From: Prevotellaceae bacterium
GTDB taxonomy: Bacteria; Bacteroidota; Bacteroidia; Bacteroidales; UBA932
Assembly (NCBI GenBank): GCA_031266015.1
Contig: JAISBU010000004.1
Coordinates: 79,521 to 143,520 of the forward strand
DNA: 64,000 nucleotides
Reading direction: 5' to 3'
Shown here: piece after piece, positions 26,390 to 34,612 of the stretch
Numbering within the stretch: position 1 is the stretch's first letter
Layout of the letters: the number at the start of each line of letters is the position of its first letter
Program-made: the position numbers and the translations under genes
Notes under the pieces: generated by a model
Told to the model about the DNA's origin: nothing
The model's input: only the letters and a program-made list of their open reading frames with translations
Database searches by the model: none

Positions 26390-26878
26390 ATGTCATCAGC
26401 AGATCACAACCTGTCGGCATTCCAGGGTAGCGATGTACCATCCGGCAAGGATATGCGCTTTGGAATTGTTGTAAGCGAATGGAGCCTGGAGGTAACCAAA
26501 GCGTTGTTAAACGGAGCTTTAAACACGCTGCTAAAGCACGATGTAAAAGAAGACCACATCTTGATAAAGTGGGTTCCCGGCAGCTACGAGCTTCCGCTGG
26601 CCGCACAACTTATAGCCGAAAATGAGAAGGTTAACGCCGTAATCTGCCTGGGTTGCGTTATACAAGGCGAAACCCGTCACTTTGACTTCATTTGCAACGC
26701 TGTTTCCCAGGGTATCATGAACCTGAATTTGGACTACAATATGCCTTTTATTTTCGGCGTATTAACCCCGAATGACCAGCAGCAAGCGCTGGAGCGTGCC
26801 GGAGGCAAATACGGCAATAAAGGCGATGAAGCAGCCATTACCGCATTAAAAATGGCAGCGCTGCAAAAAACAATTTAG
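26390..26878 (+). CDS. ribH: 6,7-dimethyl-8-ribityllumazine synthase
   Basis: 162 residues from the ATG at 26390. The frame opens 72 bases earlier, but that region contains the preceding gene's terminator. Penultimate step of riboflavin synthesis, in an icosahedral or pentameric cytosolic enzyme. Family motifs: FGIVVSEW near the N-terminus, WVPGSYELPLAAQ, ICLGCVIQGETRHFDFI with the catalytic His, and PFIFGVLTPNDQQQALERAGG. Followed 23 bases later by yebC. No other riboflavin genes nearby, as is common in Bacteroidota. Confidence 0.95.
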   Translation: MSSADHNLSAFQGSDVPSGKDMRFGIVVSEWSLEVTKALLNGALNTLLKHDVKEDHILIKWVPGSYELPLAAQLIAENEKVNAVICLGCVIQGETRHFDFICNAVSQGIMNLNLDYNMPFIFGVLTPNDQQQALERAGGKYGNKGDEAAITALKMAALQKTI

Positions 26879-26901
26879 CTTTCCACTCTCCACTTACTAC
26901 T

Positions 26902-27624
26902 ATGGGACGCGCGTTTGAATACCGTAAAGCAAGAAAAATGAAACGTTGGGGCAACATGTCCCGCACTTTTACCCGCTTGGGAAAAGAAATAACCATTGCC
27001 GCCAAAAGCAGTGGTACCGATCCTGAAAATAACCCCCGTTTGCGGGCGCTGATACAAAATGCCCGTGCCGAAAATATGCCAAAAGATAACATTGACCGTG
27101 CTATCAAACGTGCTGTAGAAAAAGATCAGGGAGACTACAAGGAAATTACCTACGAAGGATACGGCCCGTTTGGCATTGCCATTGTGATTGATACCGCCAC
27201 CGACAACCCAACCCGCACGGTAGCCAACATCCGCAGCTACTTCAGCAAGCATGGCGGCTCGTTGGGAACCTCGGGCAGCTTAGATTTTATGTTTGACCGC
27301 AAGAGCGTACTCCGTGTAAAACCAAAAACCGGCGCAGACATTGAAGAGCTGGAGCTGGAGCTGATTGACTATGGCGTTGATGAGCTTTTTGCCGATGAAA
27401 ACGAGTGGATTATTTACGGCAGCTATGAAAGTTACGGCGGCATTCAAAAGTATTTGGAAAGCAACGGCTTCGAAATCATTAGCAGCGGGTTTGAGCGCAT
27501 CCCTACCGATACCAAGGAGCTGGCTTCCGACCAGCAAGCCACGCTGGAAAAGTTGATTGAGAAATTTGAGGACGACGATGACATACAAAGCGTATGGCAC
27601 AACATGAAAGAAGATGCGGAGTAA
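26902..27624 (+). CDS. YebC/PmpR family protein
   Basis: 240 residues, full length. The N-terminal KMKRWGNMSRTFTRLGKEI is close to the usual GHSKWANI start of this family, and ARAENMPKDNIDRAIKRA and ITYEGYGPFGIAIVIDT are characteristic. YebC proteins were described as transcription regulators; some members act on ribosomes stalled at proline runs. Which role applies here cannot be told. Probably co-transcribed with ribH. Confidence 0.9.
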   Translation: MGRAFEYRKARKMKRWGNMSRTFTRLGKEITIAAKSSGTDPENNPRLRALIQNARAENMPKDNIDRAIKRAVEKDQGDYKEITYEGYGPFGIAIVIDTATDNPTRTVANIRSYFSKHGGSLGTSGSLDFMFDRKSVLRVKPKTGADIEELELELIDYGVDELFADENEWIIYGSYESYGGIQKYLESNGFEIISSGFERIPTDTKELASDQQATLEKLIEKFEDDDDIQSVWHNMKEDAE

Positions 27625-27769
27625 TTTTTCTGCATCACCAGTGATATAAGCTTATTGTGTCGACATAACTAAAGGCTAAGACAACGGTATCTTTTGTAGT
27701 ATGACTACACGGCGTGCTCTTCAAAACCGGAACTACAGCCTTCAACAAAGTATTGCAACTAGTTGGTTG

Positions 27770-28402
27770 TCAAATGTTTAGCCTTTCCTTGGCAAACGCC
27801 TTTATAAATTTGGCCGTTTCCTCCAGGCCAATTGCTGAGGTGTTCAGGCATAAATGGTAGGAGGCAGCGGCCCCCCACGCCTTACCGCTATAGTAGCTGT
27901 AGTAGCCGGCGCGCTTTCTATCAACGTGCTCCAGTAGTTCTTTGGCCTTGGCCGCGGTAACCTTCTCGGCGGCTACGATTCGGCTTATGCGATCCGCCTC
28001 ATGGGCGCAAAGAAAAATATTGAGGCTACGAGGATGCTCGCGCAGCACGTAATCGGCGCAGCGGCCAATAAATATGCACGACCGCTTTGCAGCCTGCTCC
28101 CGGATTACATCGCTTTGAATCTGAAATAGCGAATCATTCTCCAGCAAGTTATCGCTATAAAAACCATCGTTGACAAAGTTGGAAAAGCCCGCCCAAAAGC
28201 TACCGAGAAAATTGAAGCGAGCCTTTTCATCGGCACGTTCAAAGAACTCCTTACCAAGGCCGCTCTCCTTTGATGCCAGCTGAATAAGCTCCTTGTCGTA
28301 GTATCCAATGCCAAGCTCTTTTGCCAGCAGCTGCCCTATTACACGGCCGCCGCTACCCAGCTGGCGCCCAATGTTGATGACGTAGTTTTCCATACCATTC
28401 AA
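27770..28402 (-). CDS. Cytidylate kinase-like family protein
   Basis: 210 residues of the AAA/P-loop 'cytidylate kinase-like' family (PF13189). The nucleotide-binding segment is INIGRQLGSGGRVIGQLLAKEL, a variant P-loop with GRQLGSGG, followed by LGIGYYDKELI. The RCADYVLREHP and FLCAHEADRISRI segments are family-typical. Likely a nucleotide or small-molecule kinase; its substrate is unknown. Ends the operon that begins with the MATE gene: only 3 bases separate them. Confidence 0.85.
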   Translation of the reverse strand: MNGMENYVINIGRQLGSGGRVIGQLLAKELGIGYYDKELIQLASKESGLGKEFFERADEKARFNFLGSFWAGFSNFVNDGFYSDNLLENDSLFQIQSDVIREQAAKRSCIFIGRCADYVLREHPRSLNIFLCAHEADRISRIVAAEKVTAAKAKELLEHVDRKRAGYYSYYSGKAWGAAASYHLCLNTSAIGLEETAKFIKAFAKERLNI

Positions 28403-28405
28403 AAT

Positions 28406-29776
28406 TTATGCAACAGAACCGGCGCTACCTGCCGCCTTGAACCGTCTATATTGCGCCGCTAACATTATTGCGGTCAAAACCGCCGCTATTACATCCGACA
28501 TGGGCATGCTTAGCCAAATGCCGGAGGTTCCCCAAAACCTCGGTAAAATAGTAAGCAGCGGGATAAGGCAAATTACCTGTCGGGTAAGCGACAAGAATAT
28601 GGCCTTTTTTGCCATGCCTATGCTCTGGAAGAACGTGGTTACCACCATCTGAAATCCCACTACCGGAAAGGACATAAACACAAACCGCATGCCAACCACG
28701 GCAAGGCTGGTAAGCTCTTCGTCCGTTGTAAAAATAGAGGCCACCGCATGCGGAAATAGCTCCACAATAGCCATTCCGCTTGCCATAACCATGGTGGCCA
28801 CCAGAATTGATCTGCGCAGAACCGCATCTACACGGCTATATAAGCCGGCGCCGTAGTTGTATCCTGCAATGGGCTGCAAACCCTGGTTAAGCCCCATCAC
28901 CACCATTACAAACAAAAAAGCCACACGGTTTACAATGCCGTAAGCGCCCACCGCCAAATCGCCCCCGTAGCGAATAAGTCCTTGATTGATAATGATAACA
29001 ATTACACAAGCCGCAGCGTTCATCAAAAAAGGAGAAAGTCCAATGGCGAATATGTTGCTGGTAATATCCTTTTTAAGCTTAAAAATACCCTTGCGAAAAT
29101 GAATAAAGCTGCCCTTACCGTTGAAAAAGCGAAGCTGCCACAAGAGCATCGCCACCTGCGAAATAATAGTGGCCGTGGCGCTTCCGCGAATTCCCCAGCC
29201 AAAACCGAAGATAAACAACGGGTTCAGCGCCAGGTTGATTATCACCGTAAAAATGGTAGCATACATAGATTTCTGCGGATGCCCGGCCGAGCGCAGCAAA
29301 GCATTCAATCCCAAATACATATGCGTAACCACGTTGCCAAAAAGGATAATGGTCATAAAATCATAAGCGTACGGCAACGTATGCTCGCTGGCGCCAAAAA
29401 AGTACAAAATGGGCTCGAGAAATATTTGCGCTACAATGGCAAATGATATACCAATTATCAGATTCAACACCAGCACATTACCCAAAATATGGTTGGCCGT
29501 GTCGTAATCCTTTTGCCCCAACCTCAACGATAAAAGTGCGGCGCCGCCCACGCCCACCAAAGCGCCAAAGGCAGCGGCCAAGTTCATTAGGGGAAAACAA
29601 ATAGCCAATCCGGCCAGCGCCAAAGAACCCACGCCATGACCAATAAAAATGCTATCGGTAATGTTGTACAGCGAAGAGGCCGTCATTGCAATAATGGCCG
29701 GAATAGCGTACTGCGTAAGGAGTTTTCCGATAGGCTCGGTTCCTAAAACCAGAGGTGCAGCTTCTTTTTTCGTCAT
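28406..29776 (-). CDS. MATE-family efflux transporter
   Basis: 456 residues with twelve predicted membrane helices in two six-helix halves, typical of MATE proteins. Family stretches: ITDSIFIGHGVGSLALAGLA near helix 1-2 and GLNQGLQPIAGYNYGAG in the second half. Exports cationic drugs or metabolites against Na+ or H+. Overlaps nothing; the cytidylate-kinase-like gene follows within 3 bases. Next upstream is a degraded beta-lactamase remnant at 29846-30068. Confidence 0.92.
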   Translation of the reverse strand: MTKKEAAPLVLGTEPIGKLLTQYAIPAIIAMTASSLYNITDSIFIGHGVGSLALAGLAICFPLMNLAAAFGALVGVGGAALLSLRLGQKDYDTANHILGNVLVLNLIIGISFAIVAQIFLEPILYFFGASEHTLPYAYDFMTIILFGNVVTHMYLGLNALLRSAGHPQKSMYATIFTVIINLALNPLFIFGFGWGIRGSATATIISQVAMLLWQLRFFNGKGSFIHFRKGIFKLKKDITSNIFAIGLSPFLMNAAACVIVIIINQGLIRYGGDLAVGAYGIVNRVAFLFVMVVMGLNQGLQPIAGYNYGAGLYSRVDAVLRRSILVATMVMASGMAIVELFPHAVASIFTTDEELTSLAVVGMRFVFMSFPVVGFQMVVTTFFQSIGMAKKAIFLSLTRQVICLIPLLTILPRFWGTSGIWLSMPMSDVIAAVLTAIMLAAQYRRFKAAGSAGSVA

Positions 29777-29845
29777 TTACGTGCTAAAAAATCTTCCATG
29801 TTGCCGCTCACCGGCGGTAAATTTTGACTAACTTTTCTTATGATA

Positions 29846-30068
29846 CTAGCTGGCCGAATAGTAATCCCACGCAGCCTTTGCCACAGAGGCAATTATTTTA
29901 CTGTTACCCTCGTCACTCTCCTGGAGTTCATAACATATACAGCTTAATGGCCACACCCACCGTTGCCTGCTTATTCGCAACAAGCTCCTCAATCTGCCGC
30001 TATAAATTGTTGCTCTTGCAAGAGCCGAACGTTATTGTCAAAATTAAAACACTGAAAATCCTCATCAT
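29846..30068 (-). pseudogene. Decayed class A beta-lactamase remnant
   Basis: No intact gene lies between 29777 and 30125, but the minus strand reads as a broken lipoprotein. From 30068 it gives MMRIFSVLILTITFGSCKSN (lipobox FGSC), a stop after two more codons, then in the same frame RQIEELVANKQATVGVAIKL. A different frame then reads SKIIASVAKAAWDYYSAS and a stop at 29846. These two pieces resemble the N-terminus (I-x-x-x-x-x-KxAxVGVAI) and the C-terminus (IIAxVxKxxWDYY) of Bacteroidota class A (A2) beta-lactamases; the ~200 residues of active-site core are deleted. Assignment rests on short motifs. Confidence 0.5.
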
Positions 30069-30125
30069 CACATTCATTATTAATGTTTTAACTCTTATTT
30101 TCGGCTAACAATTGTAGCAAAAGCT

Positions 30126-30908
30126 CTATGGCATCTGCCCATACTTTGCTCCCACCAGCGGCACATGTTGCTCTTGCATCATACGCAGCCCCTCTACATT
30201 TCCTGAGGAGTAAAACAAATATTCCACCTTACCCTCCACAGCCGACAGTAACCCTTTTTGCTCCATAAGACGCTTAGTCTGAGCAGCTACCGCCGGAGTT
30301 GGATTTACAATATCCATCCTTCCCTGCGTAATTTTCTCTATGGCTTTCTGCAAAAACGGATAGTGCGTACATCCCAAAACCAGCTCGTCTACGCCATCTT
30401 CAAGCATAGGTTGTAAATATATACGTAGCAGATTTTCAACTTCTTCCGATTCCGCCTTACCCTCTTCTACCAGCTCCACCAAACCGGCTCCTACCACAGC
30501 ATATACCTTAACATCAGCAGCATAGCGCTCTTTGGTTTGGTTAAACAGCCGCCCCTTCACAGTTCCGGCCGTAGCTAGTATGCCAATTCGCTTTGTATGA
30601 GAGTGCTGAGCGGCAGGCTTAACGGCCGGCTCCATGCCCACAAAAGGTACATCCGGATAGCGCACGCGCAGCTCATCAATAGCGGCAGAAGTCGCTGTAT
30701 TACAGGCTACTATGATAATATTACAACCCTTATCCAACAGAAAATCAACTACATGAATCGACAAGCGCAACACCTCCCCGGCAGCTTTTGTGCCGTAAGG
30801 ACAATTTGCGGTGTCCGCCACGTAGCAAGTGTTCCTGTTCGGAAGCAGCTTTACCACCTCTTTCAGAACAGAAAGTCCCCCAACTCCCGAATCAAAAATT
30901 CCAATCAT
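30126..30908 (-). CDS. murI: Glutamate racemase
   Basis: 260 residues. Makes D-glutamate for peptidoglycan. Both catalytic cysteine motifs are present: VACNTATSAAIDEL and LGCTHYPFLQKAI, together with the N-terminal IGIFDSGVGGLSVLKEV. Leftward; a possible 52-codon small ORF lies just upstream (30943-31101). Confidence 0.97.
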   Translation of the reverse strand: MIGIFDSGVGGLSVLKEVVKLLPNRNTCYVADTANCPYGTKAAGEVLRLSIHVVDFLLDKGCNIIIVACNTATSAAIDELRVRYPDVPFVGMEPAVKPAAQHSHTKRIGILATAGTVKGRLFNQTKERYAADVKVYAVVGAGLVELVEEGKAESEEVENLLRIYLQPMLEDGVDELVLGCTHYPFLQKAIEKITQGRMDIVNPTPAVAAQTKRLMEQKGLLSAVEGKVEYLFYSSGNVEGLRMMQEQHVPLVGAKYGQMP

Positions 30909-30942
30909 AGCTCCCTTTTCTCAACCACGCTACAAGCTAGGT

Positions 30943-31101
30943 TTACAAAATTAAAATAGCATTAAAAGCCTTGCTACACAAGTTGTTATTGTCATCTGTT
31001 CTTTTATGGTTTACGGTAAAAATCCTGAGAAATTTTTTCCTGCCCGGGCGTACACATACAAAAAGCGCTACTATAGCTAAAAAAGAAGTAAATACTTTCA
31101 T
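30943..31101 (-). CDS. Possible 52-residue small protein upstream of murI
   Basis: A short open frame starting at the ATG ending at 31101. It begins MKVFTSFLAIVALFVCV (a hydrophobic, signal- or membrane-like N-terminus) followed by a basic stretch RPGRKKFLRIF. It ends 34 bases before the murI start on the same strand, and a palindrome lies just upstream. Too short to identify; it may be chance in AT-rich DNA. Confidence 0.25.
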   Translation of the reverse strand: MKVFTSFLAIVALFVCVRPGRKKFLRIFTVNHKRTDDNNNLCSKAFNAILIL

Positions 31102-31123
31102 AATCTTCAAAAATAAGTTAGTT

Positions 31124-31152
31124 CAACGTAGAATTTCTAGAAATTAACGTTG
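31124..31152. promoter_or_regulatory. Nested palindrome in the murI-rsmE divergent region
   Basis: A perfect 14-base palindrome AATTTCTAGAAATT (31132-31145) flanked by CAACGT (31124-31129) and ACGTTG (31147-31152). It sits in the 530-base AT-rich gap between divergent murI and rsmE; apart from the small ORF and the rsmE promoter, I see nothing else in that gap. It could be an operator. Confidence 0.4.
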
Positions 31153-31354
31153 ACAGGCATTAAAACATTGATTATGAGAAAATTGATAATTTAACGGATA
31201 ATTTATCAACACAAAACAGTTAATATATTCATAATTATAAATTACATAAAACTATACCATACCCAAAACGCCAAACTGTCATAATAAATCACTGTAAATA
31301 ATGGTATTACACATTATAAAGTTGGAATATCCATAAAAAAACAGCGTTTAACGG

Positions 31355-31385
31355 TTGTATAGCCTCTCCAAACCCGCTATATTTG
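31355..31385 (+). promoter_or_regulatory. rsmE promoter, TTG-N20-TATATTTG
   Basis: TTG at 31355-31357, a 20-base spacer, then TATATTTG at 31378-31385: a good match to the Bacteroidota housekeeping promoter. It predicts a start near 31390 and a ~50-base leader before the rsmE ATG at 31440. Confidence 0.55.
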
Positions 31386-31439
31386 CCTGTTGTTACGCAA
31401 TAAAAACAAGCTGAAACGGCTCAACCGCACCACAAATTT

Positions 31440-32150
31440 ATGCATCTTTTTTACACCCCCGACATATCCGGTCAAACTTATACGCTCAACGAAGAAGAAT
31501 CTAAACACTGCGTGCGGGTTCTTCGCTTAGCCAAAGGAGCCACCATTTGCCTTATTGACGGCCGGGGAAACCTCTACACAGCGCAAATAGCTGATGCACA
31601 ATACAAAAGATGCATCGTAAGCATCACAGACGTACAGCGCGAGTACGGCAAGCGCCAATGCTACCTGCACATGGCCGTAGCGCCCACCAAAAACATGGAG
31701 CGCTACGAATGGTTTCTGGAAAAGGCCACCGAAATCGGGGTAGATGAAATTACGCCGCTTTTATGCGAACATTCTGAACGCAAGGTGGTTAAGGACGAAC
31801 GCTCGGAAAAAGTGGTTACAGCAGCGGTCAAGCAGTCCGTCAAAGCCTACCATCCGCTTTTGCACCCCATAACATCCTTCAAACAGCTTGTACAACAACC
31901 TTTTAGCGGATCAAAGTTCATAGCCCATTGTTTCGAATCTCCTCAAAAACAGCCACTTAAAACGCTGCTAAGCGGCAAGATACAATCCGCGCTGGTTTTG
32001 GTCGGTCCGGAGGGCGATTTCAGCCCGGAAGAGGTAGATTTTGCCAAGCAGCATGGCTTTGTAGAGGTAAGCCTCGGCTCCAGCCGCCTGCGTACAGAAA
32101 CCGCTGGAGTGGCGGCCTGTCACACCGTCAACCTGCTGCAAGAGGAGTAA
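31440..32150 (+). CDS. rsmE: 16S rRNA (uracil-1498-N3)-methyltransferase
   Basis: 236 residues of the SPOUT-fold RsmE family. N-terminal PUA-like domain (SKHCVRVLRLAKGATI), then AVAPTKNMERYEWFLEKATEIGVDEI and the C-terminal SAM knot VGPEGDFSPEEVDFA ... VSLGSSRLRTETAGVAA. Methylates the decoding-site uridine of 16S rRNA. Good upstream promoter and a terminator at 32192-32230. Confidence 0.96.
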   Translation: MHLFYTPDISGQTYTLNEEESKHCVRVLRLAKGATICLIDGRGNLYTAQIADAQYKRCIVSITDVQREYGKRQCYLHMAVAPTKNMERYEWFLEKATEIGVDEITPLLCEHSERKVVKDERSEKVVTAAVKQSVKAYHPLLHPITSFKQLVQQPFSGSKFIAHCFESPQKQPLKTLLSGKIQSALVLVGPEGDFSPEEVDFAKQHGFVEVSLGSSRLRTETAGVAACHTVNLLQEE

Positions 32151-32191
32151 AGCCCTCCCCATAGTCATGGCAGGCACACCCTACAAAACAA

Positions 32192-32230
32192 CAACGCAAG
32201 CCCAGTTGAGCTTGCGTTGCCGCTCTTTTT
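32192..32230. terminator. Terminator between rsmE and the first ECF sigma gene
   Basis: CAACGCAAG (32192-32200) pairs with CTTGCGTTG (32211-32219), followed by CCGCTCTTTTT on the plus strand. It lies between convergent genes and likely serves rsmE, perhaps both. Confidence 0.65.
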
Positions 32231-32256
32231 AATTATCTATAAATCAAATAATTACT

Positions 32257-32862
32257 TTATGCCACGTAGGATAGCATCTCCAGCTTCTGCGACTCCGAAG
32301 CCTCCTTTGCCATCATTTTTTGCAGGTTGTTCAGCGCGTAGCGCATACGCCCAAGAGCCGTATTGATACCAATCCCCAAATGCTCTCCTATCTCCTTGAA
32401 ACTCAAACTCATATAGTAGCGTAGCACCACCACCTCCCGCTGCTCTTCGGGTAGCTGGCATATAAACCGACGCAACAAACCCGCTTGCTTATCCTCCGCC
32501 TCCCGCTGTTGAACGTTAGCGCCCCGCTCAGCGGTGCGGCTCAGCAAGCTCCGCTCATACTCGCTACCCATAATCATTCCGTTAGTACGCAGATTACGGT
32601 AGTAGTCAATCACCACGTTGTGCGCCACGCGCATAATCCACGCCGAGAACTTACCGGTATCCTTATACTGGTGGCGCTTTATCTTAACCATAGACTTGAT
32701 GCAAGTCTCCTGAAAAACATCATCAGCCACATCGCGTTTCTTCACAATGCTGAGAATGTATCCGTACACCTTTTTACGATAGCGCTCCAGCAGCACGCCA
32801 ATGGCCTCGGAGCTGCCAGCCCTATAGAGCCGGATCAGCTTAGTATCATCGTAACTTACCAT
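32257..32862 (-). CDS. ECF-type RNA polymerase sigma factor, copy A
   Basis: 201 residues with regions 2 and 4 only. Region 2: KKRDVADDVFQETCIKSM and FSAWIMRVAHNVVIDYYR; region 4: LPEEQREVVVLRYYMSLSFKEIG and INTALGRMRYALNNL. Directs RNA polymerase to a subset of promoters. No anti-sigma factor with a membrane helix is adjacent on either side, so the signal is unknown. Strong similarity along its length to the sigma gene at 33739-34326 indicates duplication. Confidence 0.9.
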   Translation of the reverse strand: MVSYDDTKLIRLYRAGSSEAIGVLLERYRKKVYGYILSIVKKRDVADDVFQETCIKSMVKIKRHQYKDTGKFSAWIMRVAHNVVIDYYRNLRTNGMIMGSEYERSLLSRTAERGANVQQREAEDKQAGLLRRFICQLPEEQREVVVLRYYMSLSFKEIGEHLGIGINTALGRMRYALNNLQKMMAKEASESQKLEMLSYVA

Positions 32863-33095
32863 AAATTCTACTTTTAGGTTTAGTTAAAGCTAACTATAAC
32901 TTACTATAGCTAGCTACAGCTATTTTTATTTGATAAAAGTAGAAAAAAAATTTCTATAAAAAAAATGTTTTCAACAGGTTATGAACATGATAAATCTTTA
33001 GGATGTTAGCTGAAATAGGCGCTAAAAATATTATAAGCTACTACTTAACAGGAATTTAGCTGCAAAATACAGGCATAAAAATACCACAAAAAGAA

Positions 33096-33136
33096 AAATG
33101 CCCAAGCATGTTTTTTAACACACTTAGGCATTTTTT
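33096..33136 (-). terminator. Leftward terminator after the 106-residue gene
   Basis: AATGCCCAAG faces CTTAGGCATT with one bulged base and a 14-base loop. On the minus strand the stem is followed by a T-rich run (complement of AAAAAGAAAAA). It lies 26 bases past the stop of the small gene at 33162, which supports leftward transcription through that gene. Confidence 0.6.
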
Positions 33137-33161
33137 CTTATTAGCTCTAGCTAGCTTGTAC

Positions 33162-33482
33162 TTACTTAACTAAGCTCATTAGCTTATCCACAACAGCGTC
33201 ATCTACATCAACTTCCCACCCTGCAAAGGCTTTATCCAAAAAAGCCTTATCCTCCAGCTCTGAAGAACTACCGTCGCACAAGTCTACAAGCGACTCCCGC
33301 TCTTGGTTATGGAAATTTTGATAAAAGTAAGAGTAGTAAAAAAGACCCATAGGCAAATTTTCATTTAAGCTTTGCACGCTACAACCTTTTTCGCGTGCTG
33401 TTTCTCTTGAAACGCAAAATACGCTCCATATATTGCACCCTTCTGTAATATAATTGCGCTTTAGGCTCAAAGATGAGTACAA
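33162..33482 (-). CDS. Small hypothetical protein between the two sigma genes
   Basis: Up to 106 residues; a shorter start at an internal Met (PMGLFYYSYF) would give about 62. Acidic C-terminal half: ESLVDLCDGSSSELEDKAF and WEVDVDDAVVDKLMSLV. No signal peptide or recognised domain. It lies downstream of the second sigma gene on the same strand (256-base gap) and ends just before a terminator, so it may be a transcribed accessory of that sigma factor. Whether it regulates it is speculation. Confidence 0.4.
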   Translation of the reverse strand: MYSSLSLKRNYITEGCNIWSVFCVSRETAREKGCSVQSLNENLPMGLFYYSYFYQNFHNQERESLVDLCDGSSSELEDKAFLDKAFAGWEVDVDDAVVDKLMSLVK

Positions 33483-33738
33483 TTTTCAAATCGAAAAAAT
33501 CATAGAACGCGCCTACTCGCCTTTACTCAATAAGGGTTTAAACGATGTCCATAGCTTCTAAACCGGACACCGGTGATAAATTATAAATAATAAATCGATA
33601 AGTTCAGCATGATAATATTCTGAGTGTCAATTATTTACAAAAGCAAAAGGAGCTCATTAACGTGAACTTCTTTGCCCCACAACACCCATGAAGGTTAGCT
33701 ACAACACATAACCCTCACAAAACCTAACATCCTATTTT

Positions 33739-34326
33739 TTACGCCTCCAGCACCATGTTGTGCTCCTCCGCCAGCCTACGCATGTTCAATACAGCGTAGC
33801 GCATACGACCAAGCGCGGTGTTAATGTTGATGTCCAGCTTATCGGCAATTTCCTTGAAGCTCAGCTCTAGGTAGTGGCGCATAACCACAATTTCACGCTG
33901 CTCTGCCGGAAGCCTATCTATAAGCGTACGCACATCTCTGCGAATCTCAAAGTTCACAGACTGCTCTTCTACATTAAGGTCGGAGAAATCCGAACCGGAA
34001 ATAGTTGCCCAATCAGTGGTATCGCCGCTCACGGTATTATTCTGACGCTGACCACGGAAGTAGTCAATAGTCATGTTGTGCGCAATACGCGACACCCATG
34101 GCATGAACTTGCCGTTATCCTCGTAGCGACCCTCCTTCAGCGAGCGCATAACCTTAATGAAGGTTTCCTGAAAAATGTCATCGGCAATATCCTTATGCTT
34201 TACCAGCATAAGGAGGTACGAGTACACTTTTTTACGGTACCTGCTCAGTAAGATATTAAATGCTTCGGAATTACCCTCCACGAATCGTTGAATCAACTCG
34301 TTATCGCTCAAACATTTTGTATCCAT
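33739..34326 (-). CDS. ECF-type RNA polymerase sigma factor, copy B
   Basis: 195 residues. Region 2 (KHKDIADDIFQETFIKVM, FMPWVSRIAHNMTIDYFR) and region 4 (LPAEQREIVVMRHYLELSFKEIA, INTALGRMRYAVLNM) align closely with copy A. The linker between regions differs. Found in the same orientation 870 bases upstream of copy A, separated by a small acidic ORF and a terminator, so the two are separate units. No adjacent anti-sigma or TonB/SusCD genes. Confidence 0.9.
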   Translation of the reverse strand: MDTKCLSDNELIQRFVEGNSEAFNILLSRYRKKVYSYLLMLVKHKDIADDIFQETFIKVMRSLKEGRYEDNGKFMPWVSRIAHNMTIDYFRGQRQNNTVSGDTTDWATISGSDFSDLNVEEQSVNFEIRRDVRTLIDRLPAEQREIVVMRHYLELSFKEIADKLDININTALGRMRYAVLNMRRLAEEHNMVLEA

Positions 34327-34508
34327 TTTTCCCGAATTTTAAAATTTAGGGTAGAAATGCTACATAGGCCACTACAATGTTGGTTTAGAGTAAATGTTTA
34401 AACGATAGGCGCTTAGAGATTTTTGTAGGTAAAAATACTTTGCTTCTATGGTTACAAATGTAGGACATAATTTTTCTTTTTCCAAATTTTTTTGGAGCAA
34501 TTTTGAAG

Positions 34509-34516
34509 TACCTTTG
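34509..34516 (+). promoter_or_regulatory. Candidate -7 box (TACCTTTG) for uvrA
   Basis: TACCTTTG matches TAnnTTTG, with TTTG at 34491-34494. The 14-base spacer is shorter than usual, so the -33 part is doubtful. It would give a ~90-base leader. Confidence 0.3.
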
Positions 34517-34612
34517 TAGCCCGGCTGAAAAAGAGGGAAAAAGAACACGGCGTAACACCGTTGTTGCTCGCTCCTCGCAATAACAGCACAGCCGGCAACT
34601 GATACTTGATAC

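Noticed and set aside
29824..30108. Plus-strand open frame of 94 codons between MATE and murI
   Set aside because: Not protein-like; the minus strand explains the sequence better as a beta-lactamase remnant.
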